Source of the DNA: Umbelopsis ramanniana AG
Taxonomy: Eukaryota > Mucoromycota > Umbelopsidomycetes > Umbelopsidales > Umbelopsidaceae
Direction: 5' to 3'
Length of the DNA: 64,000 nucleotides
NCBI RefSeq assembly: GCF_025399195.1
Contig: NW_026252100.1
Span: forward strand, 1 to 64,000
The position numbers and the translations under genes are program-made. Below, piece after piece: positions 34,757-45,942 of this stretch (its first letter is position 1; each line of letters begins with the position of its first letter). Under the pieces are notes generated by a model that saw only the letters and a program-made list of their open reading frames with translations, did no database searches and was not told where the DNA came from.

Positions 34757-35389
34757 CTAGTTGTCCATCTCCATACGATCCAATTTTTGTTCTTCGACCT
34801 TTGCGATTTGGTTCTTGACTCTTTGAGAAGCAGCAGGAGCAAGCTCGATGTTTTGTTGCAAAATCTTGATGTTCTCTGCCTTTTCTTGGTCCTTGTTGCC
34901 AGCCATTCTCTTCTTGAAGAAGGCACGCTCGCGCTTGGCACGGATCTCTTGCACTCGCTTCATGGCCTTGACAGTTGTGGCCATGAGATTTCGGTCATAT
35001 CGAACAGGTACATTACGGCGCTTCTCGAATTCGAACGTCGAATCAATGGTCATTTCCTTTCCAGCTGCCTTACGGAAAGCCTTGGTCCATCTGACCTTGC
35101 GTGGGTTACGCTTCATCTTGAAGTTCTTGTGGCATTTTGAGCGGCAAAAACGGAAAGTCTAGAACGAAGAAAATATTGGAGATTAGTTTGGGTCTGCATG
35201 GTGCTGGAAGCAGGGTGAAGTGAACAATGCTGTACCTTTGCGTCGTTTCGAACAAACATGGTACCGTGCCCCTAAACGAAGTAAGAAAACATGTGGTTAG
35301 CTTTCTGGAAGTGGCTTTGAATTCTCTATTAGCTTCTTGCTTACTGGGTAGCAGGGTCCTGAGCAAAAGTAGCAGCGAGTAATGTGCAT
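34757..35389 (-). CDS. RLP24: Ribosome biogenesis protein Rlp24 (eL24-like)
   Basis: Placeholder for eL24 on pre-60S particles; it recruits the AAA-ATPase that strips early factors in the cytoplasm. Three exons (35345-35389, 35236-35271, 34757-35158) give 160 residues. The zinc ribbon is split over the exons: [38 protein letters not shown], then [20 protein letters not shown]. The conserved [20 protein letters not shown] and the basic C-terminal coiled region follow. It is shorter than the yeast protein (about 199) at the C-terminus. It lies 183 bp downstream of MRC1 on the same strand. Confidence 0.95.
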
Positions 35390-35571
35390 GGTTCAGTGGG
35401 TATCGATCTGCAACAAAGACTGAGTGCTCGAAAATTTGTTCCAAAAGAAAAAAAAAAAAAAAAGGTCTCCAATGGATTGAATTGACAGTCCGGTCACGTG
35501 TGTGCTCGTTATTGGTGCAGTTGGTTCTCACTACAATTTTATGTACAAAAAAAAGGCTGGCTATTTAATCA

Positions 35572-38500
35572 TTAAGCGATACTGGACTCTTGAGAGCTTA
35601 AAATATCAAGTAAACGAGAGTTCTTTCTTGATAAAGTAGTATAACTTTCTTGTGACGCAGACGTGGAGGAACTGTTGCTTCTTTGAGATGAAACACTAGC
35701 TGACCGCTATTAGGGAAGACTGGATGTTAGTGATCATGATTCCAAGCTAGAATATCCCAGTAGCTACTTACATCTTCTTTTGCTCTCGATGGCGCACTGA
35801 ATCCAACATGAGAACCCGTCTCACTTGATCCGCCAATAGAGCCACCAGCCTCCTGGAGTAACGTCTTGAATTTTTGTAGTTTTCCGGGAGAGCGAAACAA
35901 TGGCGAAGAACGAACTCGGTTGGTTTGCAGCGGGGATGTGAATTGCTTTTTGGTCACCTTCCTATGCGATACCGTTACACTTGACCATGTGTCCTCTTCT
36001 ACATCGTTTGAAATTGGTTCTTCTGTGAATACGGAGACTTCCTCCATGACAGTCTCTACCTCCTCGTTGATGGAAGATTGCTATAATGTAAATCAGTCAT
36101 GAGTACTTTTTCTTGCGGTGTATGTTTGGATTAAGTTACTCTGTCACTACCTTCATAGCTGCGAGCGTTTCTGAGAATGTAGAAACTTGATGCTCATCAT
36201 CGCTTTCGTCCTCATCATCCTGACCATCGTCATTTACGGGAATAGGCTGACTTTCTTCCTCTTCACCGTCGCTGAAGCTGGGTTTTTCATCCTCATCAAT
36301 ATCAACCTTGGATGCTTTAGCGAACGCAGCGGTTTGTGGGTTCTCCGCTATACTTTTGCATTAGCTGACAGTACCGCTTCGTATATCCAAAAGTATGACA
36401 TGCTGTTCCTTACCAATAGCCTGTAGAATGTTGCCATTCAATAGTTTTCGTCGTTTCGCTGCAGCTGCTCGTCGCAATGCCACAAGATTGTCATCCATGT
36501 CATCAAAAGTGTCATAATAATCCAATTCATAACCATCGTTCATAGCACCACGTCGCCTTCGTAGGCCACCACTAACGACATCCTTGATCAAACGCTGGAT
36601 CATATTTTGATCGCTGTCCGCTACTTGGTTGCTAATCGGGAGTGGAAATTAAAAGGCATTGTGAGCAATAGTTGCATGCGGATATTCATTGAGGAAGATC
36701 ACTTACTTGTAAGCTTGACGAAGTTGTGCTTCATCCAACTCCTCATCGTTGGCGTGCACGACAACATCGTCTTCGACATACTCATCCGGGCCATCATCCT
36801 CACCATCAACACCGCCTAACCCCATGTACTCGTCTTCTTCTTCCTCAGCTTCGTTTTCTACAAAGTCATTCTTCTTAAAGACTGCCTTTGACCGGATAGG
36901 CTGACGAGGGATGGATGGTTTCTGGACATCATTGTATTGGACGGACTGTATGGGAGATGATGATGCTTCACGTGTCGGAGTTACGTCCTCATCAGATTCA
37001 TCGTCAGAGATAACGGCTATTCTTCGATTCTTACGAGCAGGTGCTGGACTTGCAGGTACATTTGCATGATCAATTTCAATCTCATCGTCCTCACTGTCAG
37101 CAAATTGGTCTTTGTCAGAACCACTGTCGTCTTCCCAGTCTTCCTTTTCGCTGCCGTAAGAGTCGTCTGCATCAGAGTCTTCACCGCCCGACTGATCAGT
37201 GTAATTCTTTGCATTCGGTTTTAACGTTTTGGCTTGCATGCGCTCCACTTCCTCATGGATGCTTTGCGCTTCTTTTTCTCGATCGAGATGTTTGCGAGCC
37301 AACTCTTCAGCACTTGTGTATAGACCCTTCTCCTTCAGTCGCACCTCCATGTCTTTTCGACGTTTGAGCATTTCAGCAGATATAGCCTGCTTCAGCGTTG
37401 CATTAAGATCCTTATGCGTCATGGCTGGTGCAGGATAATTTGCACCTTTCTTAACCGGTGTTCTTCTAGTTTTCTTTGGTGATACTTGTATTCTGACCGG
37501 CGAATAGGTGGCCACAGCCGAAGACAGAGTTGTTGGCTGGTCTGCAGATCCAATGATTTCCAGATCACTGTCGCTGTCACTTTGCACATTGCTTTGTATG
37601 GCAACTTCCTGTATAGCCGAGTCGAAGTCTGGAATCGCTGAAGCTTTTGCTCTGGTTTTTTGTTAGGCCATTTTCCTAGATATTTAGGGAATCTGCAGCA
37701 CGAAATAACTTACGATTCAAGTTTCTGTTCACTTGCTGATTTCTTCGCTGATTGCATTTTTTCCAAAAACGATGCCATGGATTTTTTAGGCAGACTATTC
37801 ACATGTAGCCTCATATCAGCTGATCGGTAAAGACGTTCGCTTTCTTTATGGAGCTCCATTTTCGCTTTAGTTGAGATAATTTTTGCCGCCTTTGGAGTAT
37901 CGTCAGCTCCTTTGGAAGGAGTGGTGCTTTTCTTCAATTTCTCAATGGGTCTAGAGATTTTTTTAGGTGTGCGTTGCTTTTTCTGAGGAGTTAATTCTTC
38001 TCGTACTCTATTCTGTCGTGTATAGAGGCGCTCATCATCAGATTCGTCGCTGGATGATTCTTCAGCCAACATATCGTTCAGAATCTTCTTGAATTGTTCT
38101 TTGTTCGCCTTATTCCGGTTCGGTGGGCTGGCTTCTCTTTGAGGCGTTTTAGGTAGCGAACTTACAGACAAAGTGGCAACGTCTTGGGCAGCAGTAACTG
38201 ACTGTTTAGATAGCTTATCCTCTTTTGGTTTAGAAGGCTTACTCCAGTCAGTCCGCTTTTCCATTCGATTGATGATACTGCTGGTTGGAACGCGAGGCTT
38301 CTTTGGCAGAAACAGGGGTATAGAAGGATGCTTTGGTGCCGTTACTTTGGCTGAACCAGTGACCTCTTCATCATCATCTTCTTCTTCTGAGGAAGAGGTA
38401 TCAATGTTGGTATATTTGAGAAGATTCTTGATCTTGCTGTTTACGTTGAGGCCTTCTAACATTTGACTTGCGGTGGTGTCAAGTTGGTCATCGTCCGAGA

Positions 38501-38612
38501 GATCGGAATCATTCGATGACAGGTCAGAAGATCGGTCTTCAGTGGCTCGAGTTGGCGATGTCTTCTTGGCATCGCTACTTGAAGCTATGTCTGCCGAGCT
38601 AAAGGCTTCCAT
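35572..38612 (-). CDS. MRC1: Replication checkpoint mediator Mrc1/Claspin
   Basis: Travels with the replication fork and passes the stress signal to the checkpoint kinase. Six exons (37714-38612, 36707-37651, 36414-36631, 36151-36347, 35772-36080, 35572-35706) give 900 residues with all phases matching. The protein is highly acidic and Ser-rich, with many SQ/TQ and SDE clusters as expected for checkpoint-kinase targets. The diagnostic Mrc1-like domain is near residues 585-690: NEAEEEEDEYMGLGGVDGED, then SDQNMIQRLIKDVVSGGLRR, RRGAMNDGYELDYYDTFDDM. N-terminal blocks KNRKA-like basic motifs and ESERLYRSADMRLHV also fit the family. Its upstream region has CCAAT and MCB/E2F-like sites, consistent with G1/S expression. 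Confidence 0.9.
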
Positions 38613-39159
38613 TGCTTGTGTGGTGAATGTCGAGAGTTAAGGGACGACTCCAAAAAAAAAAAAAGAGAAGGGGAAAAATTGGCGCGTCGCGTATTTTCAT
38701 GGCGCGACTGGTGCACTTTGATGTGACTCGCACCACAATAGAGCTACCGCGGTCAGCTTATGCTACTTTCTCAAGAAAAAGACCAACATCATGAAAGCCT
38801 TGTTGGTCTATGTCTAATCAATATTATTATGTATTATATAAATGAGATATTGCCTAGGATGAAATTGGCTTACATAGTAATGTTGCTTATATTGAAAGCT
38901 GCCAGCACTAGCGTCAAATCTCACTTGCCCATCGGGAAACGTACACAGCTTATACTAACTGACTCGTTCGAGTGTATGTAGATAACATTAGTTTAGAGCT
39001 TGTTACTGCTCAACTCAAGAGAGCGTAAAGGCCTTTGCCAGAACACTGCCAATTGCAGATTTGTTTCAAGTATGTCTTTGTGACTATCAATGTCAGTTCA
39101 TTTTTTTTCTTGCCATTTTTTTTTACTTCAAGCTTTGCCTCTACTATTGCCCGATCAGA
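38613..39159. other. Divergent promoter region of MRC1 and TRM2
   Basis: The two genes start 547 bp apart and read away from each other. The MRC1-proximal part holds A-tract, CCAAT and MCB-like sites. The TRM2-proximal part is T-rich (39098-39126). No further gene is seen. Confidence 0.6.
38678..38708 (-). promoter_or_regulatory. CCAAT plus MCB/E2F-like cluster upstream of MRC1
   Basis: ATTGGCGCGTCGCGT at 38678-38692 overlaps a CCAAT box (minus strand) with two CGCG cores, and GGCGCGAC follows at 38701-38708. These resemble the ACGCGT/TTTSGCGC sites of MBF/E2F regulators, about 65-95 bp before the MRC1 start. Regulation at G1/S is inferred from the family, not shown. Confidence 0.45.
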
Positions 39160-41437
39160 ATGCATAAGCTTGCCCAAAATGTCCTAAGTGCGTCCGGTGG
39201 GAAGCGATCTCCTTCTGATAGAGATTCAGAAAACGATGAGACACCAGAATTGAAGAAGACTAAGTCAGAGGATACCGCGACTGCGACTAATACCGAGTCT
39301 CCTGATGTTGCAGAATCAGCCATAGAAGCAGTCAGCTCAGAAGCTTCAGCTGCAGTTCCAAAGTTCAAGTATTTAGTCAAGGCTAAGAATTTACCTCACG
39401 GCCAAGTCAAAGAAATGAAGAATTTTTTCACCAACTTGGGCTTCTCCAAGTTTTCTAAAGCTCCAAATCAAACTTATGCTTTCCTTTCCTTTCCTGTAAG
39501 TAACCCTCTTGCTTTGGACTGCAGTGGCTGTCGTAACGTTGACTCGTGTTTCTCTAATTATAAAAGACTGAGGAAGAAGCTCTGGCAGCTCAAAAAGTTG
39601 TGGAAGGGATGATGTATCGAAATAAGCACAAAATCGAAACGTCAATATCAAAGGAGAAGGAGAGAGTCATGCAGCCAAGGCCAGCCAAGGATGTTAATGA
39701 TACTAGGACCCCCACCGAAAAGCTGCTAGATCAAGTCACTCCTTTGCATAAGTAAGTGTTGAAACAGTAGATTCATACAAGTGGATGCCGCCATTTCATT
39801 AATACCACTTGCAACAGACTCTCTTACGAAGAGCAGTTGAAGAAGAAACACGATGTGAATGTCGGTTACATGAGCAGCATCAAGCGCAAGCTCAAGAACT
39901 TGAAGGGTTTATCACGAGAAGGAAGAGATGAGATCTCCTGGGTGTATGAAAAGTAAATAGCATTTTTACTCTACCGGGAAATACTCCAAGCCAATATCCA
40001 AAGTGTCCCATACTCATCTTCCTAACCAACTTAATAGGACTCCTCAACAACTTCCATGTGAGCTAATGGAACCCATTGCTTCTCCCGAAGTCAATGGATA
40101 CCGAACAAAATGCGAATTTTCCATCGGTACCAATTTGAACGACGAAAGATCTGTTGGCTTTTTGCTAGGAATGTACAAGGACGGACAGACACGCGTTCAA
40201 TCACCCGCTGAACTGTCCAATATTCCAGATATTGCTAAAAAGATTGCGAATGGCATGGAGGTGAGTGATATGGTGTTCGTTGGAAGTAAGAAGTCGGCAG
40301 TGACTCGATGATCTAATCACGTTTCCTGCAGCAATACATTCGTCAGTCTGAATATCCTCCTTACGACAGAGTCAGTCATGAAGGCGTTTGGCGTAGTTTA
40401 CTCGTTAGAAGCCCAAAAACAGGAGAAGGTGAGCATAAAGGATCTCCTATATTATTTTTCTCTCACGCTTTATACGCCCGCTCTAACTTTGTGAATAGTT
40501 ATGGTTATGGTACAGCTACAAGAAAAAGACATGACTCCAGAGCAATTGGAGTCAGAAAAGAAAAAGATTGTAGAATATTGGGCAGAGTTCGAGAAATCAG
40601 AGAACATCCCTATCAAGACATTGCTTATTCAGACATGGAGTGGAAGCTTCAACGGCATTGTCAATGACGACAAGGCTACCACGGACATCATGACTGGCGA
40701 CGGCTTTGTGCACGAAGAGATTCTCGGGTGCCGTTTCCGAATTTCGTACAACTCGTTCTTCCAGATCAACACGCCAGCCACCGAACTCCTTTACAAGACC
40801 TGTGCTGACTGGTGCAACATCGACGAAAGCAAAAAATCTGTTTTATTGGATTTGTGTTGCGGAACTGGTACCATTGGTATCACCATGGCAAAATCCGTGA
40901 ACAAAGTCATTGGTGTTGATATTGTCCCCGAGGCCATTGTTGATGCCAGAGCGAATGCTGAAAGAAACGGTATCACGAATGTAGAATATTATGCTAGTAA
41001 AGTCGAAGACAAGTTAGATGTCTTCAACGCTAAAGACGACGAAGAATTGGTTGCTATTCTTGATCCACCAAGGTATGTAGTCATCTGTCATGCCGTCATT
41101 GCACGTGCCCTTTTACTGAACCCCTTCACACAGAGCTGGTGTTCACAAAAGTGTTATTTCGGCGGTGCGAAAATCTAAATTGAAGCGCCTGATCTATGTG
41201 AGCTGCGACGCCAAACTTGCTCAGGATAATTTCCTGGCGTACGTATTATGAGCTTTGTGTGTGTGTGTTTTATGCCAATGACGTGATGACTGATCTGACC
41301 TCTAATGTTTTAGACTTTGCCGACCCTCTTCTAACGCATATCCCGGCAACCCTTTCAAGCCAAGCAGAGCCGTAAGCGTGGACCTTTTCCCTCATACAGA
41401 CTCGTGTGAATTGATTATCGAATTTTCACGAGAATAG
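39160..41437 (+). CDS. TRM2: tRNA (uracil-5-)-methyltransferase Trm2/TRMT2A
   Basis: Methylates U54 of tRNA to m5U using S-adenosylmethionine. Eight exons (39160-39495, 39567-39751, 39818-39952, 40038-40260, 40332-40428, 40499-41072, 41134-41238, 41314-41437) give 592 residues. After an acidic Ser-rich start comes an RRM-like domain (FKYLVKAKNLPHGQVKEMKN, TYAFLSFP). A linker leads to the RumA-type catalytic domain: GYRTKCEFSIG, VDLLC-like DLCCGTGTIGI for SAM binding (about residue 443), DPPRAGVHKS (about 514) and YVSCDAKLAQDN with the catalytic Cys (about 538). It ends SCELIIEFSRE, as in the family. An AATAAA overlaps the region just after the stop. Confidence 0.95.
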
Positions 41438-41793
41438 AATGAATAAATATGAGAATGTAGAAGACTATTTTTTGCCTTTGCGGGGTAAATGATCGCCGGG
41501 GTGGCGTAGGTCCGACCCCATATGCGTTACTACATTCCAGCTGGCGGGCTCACCCCGCAAAACCGAGAAAATCAAAACGCGCAACCACAGTTGATTGGAA
41601 CACGGATATGAAACTACATTCATTTATGTGGAAAAACGATTGTTTCAAGTAAAGTAAAAAAAGATAGTGTCTCACTTATGTACAAGAAAAGGTGAAGGAG
41701 GAAGAGAACTAAAGCAGGGGAGTGCTGCAAAAGGGGGATGAGTTTCAGTATGGTAAAAAATGGTATGTAAGTAGTGTAGCTCTTCCTTCTAGG
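41438..41793. other. Convergent intergenic region with a GC-rich inverted repeat
   Basis: Both flanking genes end here. Apart from the inverted repeat at 41477-41561, the DNA is A/G-rich (41640-41760). No gene is seen. Confidence 0.6.
41477..41561. repeat. GC-rich inverted repeat with nested hairpin
   Basis: The arms TTTGCGGGGT (41477-41486) and ACCCCGCAAA (41552-41561) are perfect reverse complements 65 bp apart. Inside, GGGGT and ACCCC can form a second small hairpin around GGTCCGACC. The element is clearly more GC-rich than its surroundings. It could be a shared terminator structure, a structured RNA or a tiny inverted-repeat element. Confidence 0.5.
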
Positions 41794-42522
41794 TTATATT
41801 CGGTTTGAATCCATGAGTAACCAGTCTTCACGCATGTCCTCTAACGTTTCGCCAGGGTCTATTTCGACCATCGTTTCAAGCTCGCAGAGCACACGACGGC
41901 CACCCATCCACCAAGCAGCCCAGACAATCCATTCCCCTAAAATCCAAAATTGCTGGTCACTGGACCTCTGCCAAAAATCTTGCCAGTCCATGTCTCGCTT
42001 GACATACACCAAGTCAAACATTCGGTGACGGCTGCGTAATATCCGTCGGTTGCTTTGCAGGAACATGGTCATGCGGGCTTGAGTGTGTTCGTCTTGGATA
42101 TTGACTTCATCGAAAGCATAGTGTAAAGCATCTACGGGATCCGGAAATGACATATATCGCTGTACCGCAGTAGCGTGTAATAAGCATGGCTCAATGTTGA
42201 AAGATAGTCTTGCGCTGCTGGGATCGAATTGGAGTTTGGGTGCAAAGCTCTTGCCCTCTATCTATAATCAAAATATTTTTAGTATCAGCCGCGTTTTGCC
42301 ACATAACCCTAAAGATCTCCAGGTTCAGGCAAGAATGTTGGAATTGATACTTACATACATTCGCCAAGGAATGTTAGTAGCCCTCGTAATGTACTCTTGC
42401 AGAATGCGAGATCGCACACCTTGAAGTGTCCGGTTGGCTGGAAGGGATAATAATATCGGCACAGGAAGTTCCAGTAATATAAGTTCCAATACTTCGACTG
42501 GTAAATCGGTGAAGGTGGTCAT
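41794..42522 (-). CDS. F-box-like protein
   Basis: Two exons (42355-42522, 41794-42261) separated by a 93-nt intron give 211 residues. The N-terminus TFTDLPVEVLELILLELPVP is an F-box core, the part that binds Skp1 in SCF ubiquitin ligases. The rest has no repeats; it contains a Trp-rich stretch (FWILGEWIVWAAWWMGGRRV) followed by an acidic segment ending EDWLLMDSNRI. Short length and lack of WD40 or LRR suggest a lineage-specific F-box protein. The stop of the next gene upstream is only 81 bp from its start, and that gene also begins with an F-box. Confidence 0.7.
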
Positions 42523-42603
42523 GAGGGTCGATAAAATGAAAAGATACAGTAAGAAAGTAAAGAAGAGAGAAACAAAGGAGACGAATGACCGCTTGGCTCA
42601 GTG

Positions 42604-44166
42604 TTATTTATCGCCGCTACTGTTGCTGAAAGACCACACCTTGACGTTGTTCTCGTGGTCGCCTGTAACCGTCACAATCTTTTCACTGTCAAATCCTATC
42701 CAATCCATATTCTCGCACAGTCCATTTTCGATGCCCACCACCAGATCATTGTGGCTTTCCAAATTCCAAACCTTGATACCAGCTCGATCTCCACTAACAA
42801 GTCGTCCAATGCGTGCGTCCAGCGCCATCGCTCCAACAGAGCTTGTATGTCCCCATAGTGTTCGAACATGCTCTATTTCAACTCTTTGTCCTTGTTCGGA
42901 ACATATCCGGTAATGTTGCATGGTATTGTTGTTGTGACTAGTAACTACATAAGGGTGAGCATAGCTAATTTTTCGTATGGGGTCATTCGACCCGTATCGA
43001 TGGGTCCGAGAACTGCTGTGCCTTGAGCTAAGAATTACCGTTGGTGTAAATATAACTTCTTGTATACCAAGGGTCCATGAGTCTAAGCCTGCAGACATCC
43101 CAAAACAAACGATGGCTTGATAGGAGTTATTGCTCTTGGCGAATATCTCTAGCGTCAACGGCTCCCACGTCATTGCACTAATTAGGCTGTGACATAACCT
43201 TGTACCTTGGTCTTCACAGAGATATGTTGACAGCTCCATATCGGAGGAACATGTCATCACTATCTTTTCACATAGAGCAATTGACTGTACACCATGTCGA
43301 TCGCAGTCAACGCTTGGCCTCGCCGCGTGACCTGCCAGTTGCATGATACTGCGCTTCTTGGCATCAATTTGATACACCGTAAATCCACCATTAGAGTATC
43401 CCGCTACAACCCTGGTAGGGTCGGTATTATCCCACTTGATGCATGTTACATATGCTACAGTCTCCACTGAGGGTGGCGCAGTTGCTATGTGCTGTATACT
43501 TGACCCTTCTATCTGCCATACATCGATGTTGGCTGAGTCAGTGCTGGCTGTGACAATGATGTCGTTGCATACTTGAAATAAAAAGCTGCCTGTTGCTTTT
43601 GCCTCCTCTGATAGATGATGTTGACGACTGTTGAGCCTCGTTGTATGAATAGGCAGTTGTAGTTCCTCTACTTTACAGTTCCCTGTGTATCAAAGAGGAC
43701 TGTTGTGTTAAATTTATAGCCCCGTAAGGATCTTTTCAGTACATCCTTTTCACTTGCCTGTTTCCCAATTATGGTTAACCTTGTATAGCGTCTTCCACTT
43801 CTCTTGTCTACCATGTCTATTTAGGCCAACGCTTTGCTTGCCGTGTAATTTTTGCGATCTCAGCTGTTGTACAAGCATTTGCCTTGGATTGGGGAACCGG
43901 TATAGAAACAAGGGCTTCCAAAGCTAAATAGTGTGTGTGAGCTTTCATGTACTCCCGATTGAGATGAATGGAGCCTCGCTTACCTGTTCATCGCTGGCCG
44001 CGGCATACCATTTCGTTGAGACTCGAGCACACGTGGTAAGGTCCGCAGCGTCAAGGAAACTGAATACAAGAAAGACAATTTCCTGTGGCAAAGTCAGCAA
44101 ATCTCGTTTGATTAATGCCTTCTTTGGACCCGATAATCGTTGTCGCTTTGCAGCTGGCATTGACAT
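42604..44166 (-). CDS. F-box/WD40 repeat protein
   Basis: Probable SCF ubiquitin ligase substrate receptor. Three exons (43984-44166, 43758-43923, 42604-43682) give 475 residues. The N-terminus has a nuclear-type basic patch (KRQRLSGPKK) and an F-box, LLTLPQEIVFLVFSFLDAAD followed by LTTCARVSTKWY. The long last exon encodes WD40-like blades, for example YVTCIKWDNTDPTRVVAGYS, TLWGHTSSVGAMALDARIGR and the final VTGDHENNVKVWSFS. The second intron has a perfect GC-AG donor (AG/GCAAGT) and is needed for phase. The set of blades is degenerate in the middle, so the exact number cannot be given. Confidence 0.88.
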
Positions 44167-45407
44167 ATTTGGTCGTTCGGATTAATGCTGGCGAATTTTG
44201 CAAGTGTCGTTGTGCTTCTGCTGTGCAGTAAATTCAGGAAAAATAAAAACCACTGCTCAGAAATTCAGCCAATCATATGGGGTACTCTTCGAAAATTTCA
44301 GCAGTTAGTAGCACTTATTAACATGCGTATGGGTCCGTCATACGTACACTGCGATGCGGTCTTATTGGTGAAGTGCTCAAATATATTTTTTAGGGCCTGA
44401 AGATTGGCGTTTATCACAGGCTTGAATATGATACTGTCAATCTGATGAATTTTGCTATCGTTATGCAGTATACAAATGTCTGCTCTATGGGAACATCATG
44501 AGCTAACTGATAGCCGTATTAAGATTTACCAGGAGCGACATTTATTGGATAGCGGAAAGGAGTCAACGATAATGTATGGTTATGTTACTCTCGAAAAATG
44601 ATTATTCAAGTAAGATTGGAAAATAACGTAATAGCAATGCTTTCATAGTACCGGCTTGTTTGTTTATAATTAAAGGAAGAAAAGTGTCGCGTCAAGGTGT
44701 TTGTGAGCTGCATAATGAATTTTATGTGAGCATCTCATGACCTGCAACAACTTTTATGGAGCTGACGTCGCCTAGCCCTCAGTAATCTACATATTCAATA
44801 CCTATACTGGCACTTTCCCGGAAAACTTGCATAGAAAACATCGTAATGATGGATCACTTGTCAAAATTCACAACGTTGGGATGTATAAAAGAACAGTGCA
44901 CAAGCTTTTTCTATAATATATTGACGTACCTCTGATTCCTGACTACCAAACGCAATGAAATCCATGTGTGAATTCGTTCGACAGCGATAGTCGTCAGCAA
45001 TTGGTTACAGTACAAGCCAAGAAACAAAAGTACCTCCAGTTGTAACATGCGACCCATTGTTTAGAAAAATCAGCTTCTGCGCGATAAAAACTAGTATTTA
45101 ATTTTTTTACCTCGTTTTAAGAACACTTAAGCATTTTGAGGTACTTTGAGCGAACAGGTAGTGGTATTTCCTTTCAATGAGACCTTCATCGCTACCTTGG
45201 GTACGCTTTACTGCTCCACAGTAAGAAAAACAACGATTGTAAAGCTTGATATTACTGATTGACAAAAGTTGCTTCATGTTTAATCAACTATGATATATCA
45301 AAATTGCGTGTATCCTAACAAACCTCGAGATAGTGTAGCTACAATTAAGGAATGTACTATTTATTTTTCAGGACAATAAAACTATACTGGTCTCAACTTT
45401 CGCTCAA
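44167..45407. other. Gene-poor region
   Basis: About 1.2 kb of A/T-rich DNA on the far side of the F-box/WD40 promoter. I found no frame with splice support, no repeat family and no RNA gene before the tRNA. Confidence 0.5.
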
Positions 45408-45479
45408 TGCGATTTGGCGCAGAGGAAGCGCGCCAGGCTCATAACCTGGAGGTCGCCAGATCGAAACTGGCAATCGCAA
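45408..45479 (+). tRNA. tRNA-Met (CAT), initiator type
   Basis: A full cloverleaf is visible: acceptor TGCGATT/AATCGCA, D stem GCGC/GCGC, anticodon stem CCAGG/CCTGG with loop CTCATAA (anticodon CAT), T stem GCCAG/CTGGC with loop ATCGAAA. The T loop starts with A54 and has A60, and the D arm reads GGCGCAGAGGAAGCGC, both typical of eukaryotic initiators. A TTTTT terminator follows at 45483-45487. Two departures from the initiator pattern are present: pair 1-72 is T-A rather than A-T, and pair 29-41 is A-T rather than G-C. No intron. Confidence 0.85.
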
Positions 45480-45942
45480 TACTTTTTGATTGGATATCAA
45501 ATTTTTAATCCCCGTTTTGATTGGCTGTCAGGTCAAAAATGGGTTTGATTGGTTGTTTGTGTGCAGCACTTTTATTTACCGCAGCAAAGTAACTTTGCTT
45601 TGCAAGCCATACTTTATACCAGTGATTCCTCGGTTATAGCTTATACTAAAGAGAAATTATTTTGCCAAGCAGTAGTAAAACCAATATTTAAAGCACTGAT
45701 GATAATTAGCATACAAAGCCAGCTAATAAATGATCTGAGAGCAGCGAAGAAAATATTAGCTTCTAAGGTCTCTACACGCTCCTGTTCACAGGTAAAGTAT
45801 ACTGTCTTCTAGAAGAAATAAGAAGGGCTTTTATATAAACCACATATGGGTTCTTTTTTTTCAAGGAAATAGACATAACATTTTTACTTCAAAATACATT
45901 ATTTCGCTGTTTATCAAATTTTAACGGTTGGAAGATTCATTG
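45480..45942. other. Intergenic with three TTGATTGG copies
   Basis: TTGATTGG occurs at 45486-45493, 45517-45524 and 45545-45552, about 30 bp apart, just after the tRNA. The remainder is A/T-rich 3' region of the secreted Cys-rich gene. No gene is seen. Confidence 0.5.

Noticed and set aside
38650-38664. A13 run upstream of MRC1 as a gene-specific signal
   Set aside because: Similar A or T runs occur throughout intergenic DNA here; only those joined to TTGG stood out.
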